Shown: in pieces, positions 1 to 4,800 of the stretch
How positions within the stretch are numbered: the stretch's first letter is position 1
How the letters are laid out: each line of letters starts with the position of its first letter
Origin: Flavisolibacter sp.
GTDB lineage: Bacteria > Bacteroidota > Bacteroidia > Chitinophagales > Chitinophagaceae
Reading direction: 5' to 3'
DNA length: 5,501 nt
Assembly (NCBI GenBank): GCA_025936195.1
Contig: JAICTW010000227.1
Span: 1-5,501, forward strand
Position numbers and translations under genes: made by a program
The notes under the pieces: generated by a model
What the model was told of the DNA's origin: nothing
Databases searched by the model: none
What the model saw: the letters and a program-made list of their open reading frames with translations, nothing else

Positions 1-612
1 AAGCGCTATCAACATCAAAATCTTTTCAAAAATTTTATAAAAAATAAACACACCCAGAGCAATAAAAGCTTTCCTTGTTAAAAACGCTATGAGGAAAGCT
101 ATTGAAAGTTGGGAGAATGTTTCTAAAAAAAAGAGAAGCGTGTAATGACTTTGTTCCCACACCTTAGTGCTTCCATCATTAATATTGATATAACCAATGA
201 TCAGCGCAATGATGAAGAAAACAGCAGTGGTCAAAAGTGATACAATCAAAACATCAATCAATTTGCTAAGCAAAAATTGATTGCGGCTCCATCCGTCAAT
301 AATGTTTTGCCGGTGCGTTTTATACGTGTATTCATTCGTTATAAACATGATGACTACAATGGATGGAATAAAAACAAAAATAGAAGAAGCATAAGCAGCC
401 GTATGCCACACTTCGGGGAAGGTAAATGGATTACCGATGATCATTTTCGCTACCATGGCAGCTTTTTGATTTTGTCCATTCACCATGCCTTCATAACCCC
501 GGTAAAACAAATAATTGATGCCGGGATAAGTAAGCGCCACAATCGCTGTCATCCACCAAAACGCAGGATATTTTTTTATTTTAAGCCATTCGGTTTTTAA
601 AAGACTTGTCAT
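1..612 (-). CDS. ABC-2 type transporter permease (C-terminus outside window)
   Basis: Membrane subunit of an ABC transporter that would pair with the ATPase encoded just upstream (700-1596). The frame is open from ATG at 612 to the window edge and gives the first 204 residues; the stop lies beyond position 1. The start is well fixed: an in-frame TAA lies two codons upstream (616-618), and the protein opens MTSLLKTEWLKIKK, a short amphipathic lead typical of ABC-2 permeases. Hydrophobic segments lie at about residues 18-38, 70-92, 117-141, 156-179 and 182-204. Between the second and third is the polar stretch NEYTYKTHRQNIIDGWSR (residues 93-110), the cytoplasmic loop that in this family typically contacts the ATPase. 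The region between segments 1 and 2 (about residues 39-69) is probably extracytoplasmic. An 87-bp gap separates it from the ATPase gene on the same strand, so co-transcription is likely. The substrate cannot be told from sequence. Confidence 0.88.
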   Translation of the reverse strand, partial: MTSLLKTEWLKIKKYPAFWWMTAIVALTYPGINYLFYRGYEGMVNGQNQKAAMVAKMIIGNPFTFPEVWHTAAYASSIFVFIPSIVVIMFITNEYTYKTHRQNIIDGWSRNQFLLSKLIDVLIVSLLTTAVFFIIALIIGYININDGSTKVWEQSHYTLLFFLETFSQLSIAFLIAFLTRKAFIALGVFIFYKIFEKILMLIAL

Positions 613-699
613 TGATTATAATTTTTGAATCTTGCAAAGTGTATTCTTAAACTACTTCGGTATCATGGTTTCAGGCTCCGCCTTTGATGTTTGACGTTC

Positions 700-1596
700 C
701 TAATTGTTGGTCAACTCAAAGAAGCGGGCCTCCAAACGTTTCTTCTTTAGCAAAAGATGATTAAGCACAATGCCTTTACTGAAACAAAAGCTATTGATCT
801 CATCTAACCTGGCAGACCCTTTTGGCAACGAAAACTGCACGGTTTTCGATGTGCCGTCAATCCTCACATTACTACTCAATTGCTGAAGAACATTGGCCAA
901 AGCATTTAAATCAGCAGCGCTTACTTCCACTACATCTTCATCCATCAATATTTCTTCAACAGGACCTGTGGTAATGAGATCGCCAGTTTTCAAAATAGCC
1001 GCATGCGTGCAAACCTTTTCCACTTCATCTAATAAATGGCTTGCCATGATAATAGTGTGCCCCGAATTTTTTAATTCGACAATCAGTTCTCTTATTTCTG
1101 CAATGCCTACAGGGTCGAGGCCATTGGTAGGTTCATCCAATAGCAACACTGTAGGGTCACCTAACAAAGCCGCTGCAATGGCCAGTCGCTGCTTCATGCC
1201 AAGGCTGTATGTTTTGAAACGGCTTTTACGTCGCTCATACAATTTTACTTTCGACAAAACCCTGTTGATGTCTTCCGCATTTCCTCTGTTGCTAATGCTT
1301 TGCGTCACTTTCAAATTATCAACAGCAGATAAGTAATGATAAAAATTTGGCGTTTCTAACAGTGAACCTATTTTCTTTCTCTGTTCCGGCGAACCCGGAT
1401 GTCCGAACCATAAAAAGTTTCCATTGTTAGCTTTCAATACATCAAGGACAATGCTGAGCAAAGTGGTCTTGCCACTTCCATTGGGTCCCAAAATGCCGAA
1501 CACACTTCCCTGCGGCACTTCAAAGGAAACATTGTTCAATGCCCGTATAGATCCGTAATATTTGGTGATACCATTAATGGTGAGGACTGAACTCAT
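700..1596 (-). CDS. ABC transporter ATP-binding protein (CcmA/BcrA-like)
   Basis: Cytoplasmic ATPase of an ABC-2 transporter; 298 residues from the chosen ATG. All nucleotide-binding motifs are visible: Walker A GPNGSGKT (37-44), signature SLGMKQR (131-137), Walker B LLLDEPT (151-157), D-loop GLDP (159-162) and switch His187 in ASHLLDE. The Q-loop position reads GSLLETPNFY (78-87), with Glu rather than Gln, as is common in BcrA-like ATPases. Residues from about 220 to 298 form the C-terminal accessory domain that this group has after the ATPase core. The frame could start 16 codons earlier (1644), but that extension precedes the conserved beginning SSVLTINGITKYYG, so 1596 is preferred. The permease gene follows on the same strand. 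Bacitracin-type efflux is one possibility, but many members of this family have unknown substrates. Confidence 0.95.
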   Translation of the reverse strand: MSSVLTINGITKYYGSIRALNNVSFEVPQGSVFGILGPNGSGKTTLLSIVLDVLKANNGNFLWFGHPGSPEQRKKIGSLLETPNFYHYLSAVDNLKVTQSISNRGNAEDINRVLSKVKLYERRKSRFKTYSLGMKQRLAIAAALLGDPTVLLLDEPTNGLDPVGIAEIRELIVELKNSGHTIIMASHLLDEVEKVCTHAAILKTGDLITTGPVEEILMDEDVVEVSAADLNALANVLQQLSSNVRIDGTSKTVQFSLPKGSARLDEINSFCFSKGIVLNHLLLKKKRLEARFFELTNN

Positions 1597-1709
1597 TGTT
1601 GGTAAAATTTGGCTGAAGATAATAGGCGGAAATTGGTTTTGCAATCTTCATTATACCAATGGTTTTATTCTGCATACCAAACTTCTTTTCATTTCTTTGC
1701 GGATTGAAT
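1597..1709. promoter_or_regulatory. Divergent intergenic spacer with two outward promoters (inferred)
   Basis: This 113-bp AT-rich stretch lies between the divergent starts of the ABC ATPase gene (minus) and the epimerase-like gene (plus), so it must carry promoter signals for both unless transcription enters from elsewhere. On the plus strand TTTCTTTG (1692-1699) is one base off the Bacteroidota -7 consensus TAnnTTTG, but it lies only 10 bases before the ATG and has no good TTG-type -33 partner. No convincing box is visible on the minus strand. Neither start has a Shine-Dalgarno motif, which is normal for this phylum. The region is inferred from gene arrangement rather than from clear promoter boxes. 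Confidence 0.45.
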
Positions 1710-2696
1710 ATGGCAACAGTTGTTATTACAGGCGGAACAGGATTGATTGGAACCGCACTGACAAAAGCGTTGGTGCAAAAAGATTATGAGGTGATCATTC
1801 TTTCAAGACATAAAAATTCATCTGCTGAAAAAAAAGTTTCTTATGCAGTCTGGAACGTTCCTGATCAAACGATAGATGAAGAAGCCATCAAAAAAGCGGA
1901 TTACATTATTCATTTGGCAGGCGCTAATGTTGCGGAAAAGAGATGGACGAAAAAAAGAAAGAAAGAGATTGTTGATAGTCGTGTGAAAAGCGGAGCATTG
2001 CTGGTGAAAGCATTGAAAGAAATTCCTAATCATGTTCAGACGGTGATCAGTTCTTCGGCTATTGGTTATTATGGGCCTGACCGCCTCATCCCCAACCCTT
2101 CTCCTGGCGGAGAAGGGAGAGCCTTTCCCTTCGTTGAAACAGATCCTCCCTTCAATGATTTTCTGGCGACTACCGTTCAGCAATGGGAGCAGGCTATTGA
2201 ACCAGTAAAAGAATTGAACAAAAGACTGGTGATCTTCAGAACAGGAATTGTTTTCAGCAATGAAGGCGGTGCTTATAAAGAATTTAAAAAGCCATTACAA
2301 TTTGGCATTGCCGCTGTTTTAGGCAGCGGAAAACAAATAGTGAGTTGGATACATATTGATGATTTAATCAGGCTTTATATGGAAGCCATTGAAAACGAAA
2401 GCTGGCAAGGTGTTTACAATGCAGTAAGTCCAACCCCTGTAAGTAATCAACAAACGATTTTAGAAATTGCACAGCAGCGAAAAAAATTTTATTTACCCGT
2501 AAAAATTCCTGCATTTGCATTGAAAATAGCGTTAGGAGAAATGAGCGTTGAAGTCTTGAAAAGCGCAACCGTAAGTTCAGAGAAAGTTAGAAAACAAGGA
2601 TTTGAGTTTCTGTATCCAACGATTGAAGATGCGGTAGCCTCTCTCGCGTCGTTTAACTCCCCCGACCAAGGAGAACAGCCACAGAGATCCACATAG
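1710..2696 (+). CDS. TIGR01777 family SDR oxidoreductase / YfcH-like epimerase
   Basis: Atypical short-chain dehydrogenase related to E. coli YfcH, 328 residues; the physiological substrate of this family is not settled. The NAD(P)-binding loop TGGTGLIG is at residues 7-14, immediately after the start. Other family blocks are LAGANVAEKRWT (69-80), SSSAIGYYG (114-122), FRTGIVFSNEGGA (176-188), GSGKQIVSWIHIDDL (205-219) and YNAVSPTPVSN (236-246). The C-terminal DUF1731-like block runs from about 262 to 309 (PVKIPAFALKIALGEMS ... GFEFLYPTIEDAV). A start at 1659 is open but adds 17 residues before the Rossmann strand, so ATG 1710 is chosen. Two oddities stand out. A segment of about 12 extra residues after YYGPDR (126-138) comes from a palindromic repeat in the DNA. 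The last 15 or so residues (FNSPDQGEQPQRST) run past the normal family end and look repeat-derived. No catalytic residue is visibly lost. The gene stands alone on this strand. Confidence 0.92.
   Translation: MATVVITGGTGLIGTALTKALVQKDYEVIILSRHKNSSAEKKVSYAVWNVPDQTIDEEAIKKADYIIHLAGANVAEKRWTKKRKKEIVDSRVKSGALLVKALKEIPNHVQTVISSSAIGYYGPDRLIPNPSPGGEGRAFPFVETDPPFNDFLATTVQQWEQAIEPVKELNKRLVIFRTGIVFSNEGGAYKEFKKPLQFGIAAVLGSGKQIVSWIHIDDLIRLYMEAIENESWQGVYNAVSPTPVSNQQTILEIAQQRKKFYLPVKIPAFALKIALGEMSVEVLKSATVSSEKVRKQGFEFLYPTIEDAVASLASFNSPDQGEQPQRST
2085..2132 (+). repeat. Palindromic repeat inserted in frame in the epimerase-like gene
   Basis: CCCTTCTCC (2096-2104) and GGAGAAGGG (2109-2117) are perfect 9-bp inverted arms around TGGC. 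A competing 7-bp pairing, GAAGGGA (2112-2118) with TCCCTTC (2126-2132), overlaps it. The stretch is more C/G-rich than the surrounding gene. It encodes LIPNPSPGGEGRA, which E. coli YfcH lacks between its GYYG and PP motifs (13 residues there, 25 here). Translated tracts such as NPSPGGEG resemble those left by widespread small palindromic repeats of the CCCTCTCC/GGAGAGGG kind; that resemblance is from memory of such elements, not a database result. The exact insertion borders are uncertain by a few bases. Confidence 0.7.
2652..2694 (+). repeat. Repeat-like tail at the 3' end of the epimerase-like gene
   Basis: The last codons before the stop are built from low-complexity, repeat-like sequence: AACTCCCCCGACCAAGGAG, then GAACAGCCACAGAGATCC. 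The ten bases ACAGAGATCC (2681-2690) recur at 4590-4599. The reverse complement of about 2670-2690 also resembles 4645-4660 (TCTCTGTG...TTCTCC against TCTCAGTGTTCTCC). The encoded residues extend beyond the usual family C-terminus. Divergence makes the borders and identity uncertain. Confidence 0.35.
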
Positions 2697-2755
2697 CTTT
2701 TTATTCACCGTAGCTGTTGAAAACCTTTAGCAATATTTCTTTAGAATATGCGAAC

Positions 2756-2778
2756 AGCTTTTAAAAAGACTAAAAGCT
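2756..2778. terminator. Hairpin between convergent genes
   Basis: AGCTTTTA (2756-2763) and TAAAAGCT (2771-2778) are perfect 8-bp arms with a 7-base loop. The hairpin sits between the convergent stops at 2696 and 2816. Only a weak T-rich run follows on either strand, so it is a modest terminator candidate, probably acting with the second hairpin next to it. Confidence 0.4.
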
Positions 2779-2789
2779 CTTAACACTTT

Positions 2790-2810
2790 AAAATAAGGCT
2801 ATTTTTATTT
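2790..2810 (+). terminator. AT-rich hairpin with T-run, likely terminator of the epimerase-like gene
   Basis: AAAATA (2790-2795) pairs with TATTTT (2800-2805) around the loop AGGC, and the plus strand continues TATTT. This gives the stem-plus-T-tract shape of an intrinsic terminator for the plus-strand gene ending at 2696. The symmetric stem could also act on minus-strand transcripts that leave the protease gene at 2816. The stem is A/T only and therefore weak. Confidence 0.4.
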
Positions 2811-2815
2811 CAACA

Positions 2816-3463
2816 TCATGACTGATGTGACCAATGGTAAACATTCGTGAAATCACCTATTATCGCCCTGTTGTTGTGAAAAGAAAGTCGGTGCAGCTTT
2901 AAATTTTCAACATCCTGCTGAAACACTTTTCGATACATTGGATGCATGGTGCCACCGGTTACTCCTGCAGGTTTGGAAGGATCGTATTGGAACTGCGGAT
3001 CCACCAGTGTTCCTCTTGGATACATAATGCCCGGAACACCTTTGCCACGGAGGTCCAGATCTTTCGGATGTTCCAATCCCAATGTATGACCGTATTCATG
3101 CGCAGCCGTGCTGGAACCTTCGTACAAATTTTCCAATTTAAAATGGCCGGTGTTACAACCCAGTCCATCCACGAAAGAAATGTTCCCGTTCACATATTCT
3201 TCAATGCGGAAGTAGTTGATGCGTGGATCGGTGTTTTGCAATACTTCCAATTCTGAAATTTCTTTTTTCATTTCAGCAGTGATGCGAAAAGCAATTTCAA
3301 AGGAAGTATGCTGGATTGCAATGATCGCTTGCGGCTCATTCCACATGGTTTCAATTTCATCACGAATACGTTCAGTTATTACGTCATCCGCTGCATTTCC
3401 GTAAGTGATAATGTGTGAATGAATGATGATGATTTTATTGGTTGTGATCTCCGCTTCTCCCAT
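2816..3463 (-). CDS. Metzincin-type (matrixin-like) zinc metalloprotease
   Basis: Predicted zinc endopeptidase of 215 residues. The active-site helix reads HEYGHTLGLEH: zinc ligands His122, His126 and His132, general base Glu123 and Gly129, matching the metzincin pattern HExxHxxGxxH. A Met-turn follows at Met147 in GIMYPRG (145-151), only 14 residues after the third His. The conserved-looking tail VDPQFQYDPSKPAG (154-167) follows. The N-terminus (MGEAEITTNKIIIIHSHII) is not a convincing signal peptide because it has acidic residues before a short beta-like hydrophobic run. No PRCGxPD cysteine-switch pro-domain is seen, and the only cysteine is Cys103 in GLGCNTG. It may therefore be cytoplasmic and made active, which is unusual for metzincins. 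A TTG at 3466 is also in frame, but ATG 3463 overlaps the cyclase stop (TGATG) and is preferred. Substrate and role are unknown. The family assignment to M10 rather than another metzincin clan member is tentative. Confidence 0.85.
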   Translation of the reverse strand: MGEAEITTNKIIIIHSHIITYGNAADDVITERIRDEIETMWNEPQAIIAIQHTSFEIAFRITAEMKKEISELEVLQNTDPRINYFRIEEYVNGNISFVDGLGCNTGHFKLENLYEGSSTAAHEYGHTLGLEHPKDLDLRGKGVPGIMYPRGTLVDPQFQYDPSKPAGVTGGTMHPMYRKVFQQDVENLKLHRLSFHNNRAIIGDFTNVYHWSHQS

Positions 3464-3465
3464 CA
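3461..3465 (-). other. Overlapping stop/start TGATG joining cyclase and protease genes
   Basis: On the minus strand the cyclase TGA (3465-3463) and the protease ATG (3463-3461) share one base. No separate ribosome-binding site is visible in front of the protease. The arrangement indicates a single mRNA and suggests that ribosomes terminating on the cyclase re-initiate on the protease. Confidence 0.75.
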
Positions 3466-4521
3466 ATCAAATTTTAATGCAAATAATTTTACAGGTTCGG
3501 TCCTTCCTTTTAGTTCCATTGTTCCTATCTTATCAATGTAATAACCATAAGGCTGATGAAAATTATTCATGAAATCCTCCGATAAAATATACAATTCATT
3601 CAGGTCATTACACATGCTGCGAATGCGTGCGGTTGTGTTCATTGTGTCACCTGAATAGATCAATTCTTTTTTGATCAATCCCACAAAGCCTGCGGTTACT
3701 TCACCTGCATGAATCCCCGCCTTGAATTTAGGAAGATGATTGTATTTTTTTCGATACCGTTTTCCTGATCTCTCCAATAAATAATAAGTGTTGCGAATAA
3801 ACTTCAAGCTTTTGATTTTATTTTCCGGAGTGTTTGGCCATGTAACCAACACTTCATCGCCAACATACTGATAGATTTCTCCATCATTTGCCAAAACAGG
3901 GATCGTTATGTCATTAAAGAAATCCCGGATCATCCTGAAATACTTCTCATGCCCAAGAGCTTCGGCAATGGAAGTGGACTCATTGATGTCGAGAAAAATA
4001 AAAATGCGGTTCTCAATTTTTGGCCTGTGATATTCACCGGTTAACATCAGCCAGAACATTCCGGGCCCGTATTTGTCTGTCACTTCCAACAACACGATTG
4101 AGATCAATGTCATCAAAGCCATGTCAATCATAAAACTGACAAAGGTGTTGGTATAAACCAACTTGGTAAAAAAGCTATTGAAATAATGCTCAAGACTTTT
4201 AGTGTAATGGATCAAAAAATAGATCATCAGCAAAACAAAAGCCACCACAAAAAATAAAAGAAAAGTGATCAGCAGTTTTAAAATTATCGAAAGCCAAAGT
4301 GGCTGATGATAAAAAGCAGGCTTCAGGTAAAAGATCAAAACTCCCGCAATCAATAAACCGATCAATCCGAATGTAAATCCAAACTGGTAAAAAGAAACAT
4401 GCACGCCCAAATCGTTTCCATTACGTATCAAATTAAAATAAAAGACAAGGCTGAATAAAACCCAAATAAGTGAAATAACGATGAGGGTTCGTAAGCGATA
4501 TAAAAGAAGTTTGCGAGGCAT
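3463..4521 (-). CDS. Membrane-anchored class III adenylate/guanylate cyclase-like protein
   Basis: Signalling enzyme expected to form a 3',5'-cyclic nucleotide at the inner membrane; 352 residues. Four hydrophobic segments (about 13-30, 46-66, 78-104 and 127-146) form the N-terminal anchor, and the cytoplasmic catalytic domain runs from about 170 to 350. Metal-binding aspartates are Asp178 (IFLDINEST) and Asp222 (YVGDEVLVTW). GIHAGEVTAGFVG (269-281) and SGDTMNTTARI (290-300) are typical family blocks, with the transition-state pair Asn295 and Arg299 present. The base-selecting positions are not canonical: Gln218 replaces the usual Lys or Glu, and Ile288 sits where Asp, Thr or Cys is expected. 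The product (cAMP, cGMP or another cNMP) therefore cannot be assigned. ATG 4521 is followed by a basic lead (MPRKLLLYRLR) that fits an inside-positive membrane anchor. The gene is directly upstream of, and overlaps by one base, the zinc protease gene. No sensor domain other than the membrane part is seen. Confidence 0.92.
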   Translation of the reverse strand: MPRKLLLYRLRTLIVISLIWVLFSLVFYFNLIRNGNDLGVHVSFYQFGFTFGLIGLLIAGVLIFYLKPAFYHQPLWLSIILKLLITFLLFFVVAFVLLMIYFLIHYTKSLEHYFNSFFTKLVYTNTFVSFMIDMALMTLISIVLLEVTDKYGPGMFWLMLTGEYHRPKIENRIFIFLDINESTSIAEALGHEKYFRMIRDFFNDITIPVLANDGEIYQYVGDEVLVTWPNTPENKIKSLKFIRNTYYLLERSGKRYRKKYNHLPKFKAGIHAGEVTAGFVGLIKKELIYSGDTMNTTARIRSMCNDLNELYILSEDFMNNFHQPYGYYIDKIGTMELKGRTEPVKLFALKFD

Positions 4522-4580
4522 TTCGTTCTAAATTATGCAAATCTCATGCTTGTATTTCTATTCAACGAATTTCCACTGCC

Positions 4581-4664
4581 GTGAAGAGAACAGAGATCCG
4601 ATAACTATCGGGAGCAAGGATAGCAAAGGAAATTCTTCGAAAAACTCTCAGTGTTCTCCTCTGC
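4581..4664. repeat. Imperfect inverted-repeat element upstream of the cyclase gene
   Basis: The outer arms pair imperfectly: GAGAACA (4586-4592) with TGTTCTC (4652-4658), and GAGA (4593-4596) with TCTC (4646-4649), with a 2-base bulge on the right arm. Inside the left half is a second small palindrome, CCGAT (4598-4602) and ATCGG (4607-4611) around AACT. The element lies in the 275-bp spacer (4522-4796), which has no supportable gene. Its borders share words with the 3' tail of the epimerase-like gene. It looks like a small non-coding palindromic element, possibly decayed, rather than an operator. Confidence 0.45.
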
Positions 4665-4766
4665 ATGATTTAAATTCTTACAATTAAAAACCGTGGAAAA
4701 CAGTAGCAGTAAAACAAAATAAAACCAGCCGCTTAAAAATAATCAAAACAAGAAAAGCAGCTCGGA

Positions 4767-4800
4767 CCTAAGTCTTCCCTTTAGGCGGACAGGGGCCTAA
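4767..4800 (-). repeat. Alternating CCTAA/TTAGG palindromic element, possible terminator
   Basis: CCTAA (4767-4771), TTAGG (4781-4785) and CCTAA (4796-4800) alternate, so the middle copy can pair with either neighbour and give two mutually exclusive 5-bp stems. The TAG stop of the Fad gene (4797-4799) lies inside the rightmost copy. On the minus strand the sequence after the element is T-rich (TTTTCTTGTTTTG, then ATTATTTTT), so it may serve as the transcription terminator of the Fad gene. The C/G-rich composition differs from the flanking A-rich spacer and fits a Bacteroidota intergenic palindromic repeat. Confidence 0.5.

Noticed and set aside
277..600. Plus-strand open frame of 107 codons
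   Set aside because: It lies antisense to the clearly recognisable ABC-2 permease, and its translation has no family features.
893..1336. Plus-strand open frame of 147 codons
   Set aside because: Antisense to the ABC ATPase core; the Ser/Thr-rich translation is a shadow of the conserved gene.
1818..2183. Minus-strand open frame of 121 codons
   Set aside because: Antisense to the epimerase-like gene; no recognisable motif, and the opposite strand has strong family conservation.
4538..4566. Possible Bacteroidota promoter for the cyclase (minus strand GTTG, 17 bases, then GAGATTTG)
   Set aside because: The -7 box misses the leading T of TAnnTTTG and the spacing is shorter than the usual 19-21 bases, so it is too weak to annotate.
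4522..4796. Search for a tRNA, small RNA or small gene in the spacer
   Set aside because: No cloverleaf or convincing coding frame seen; only the two repeat elements and A-rich sequence.
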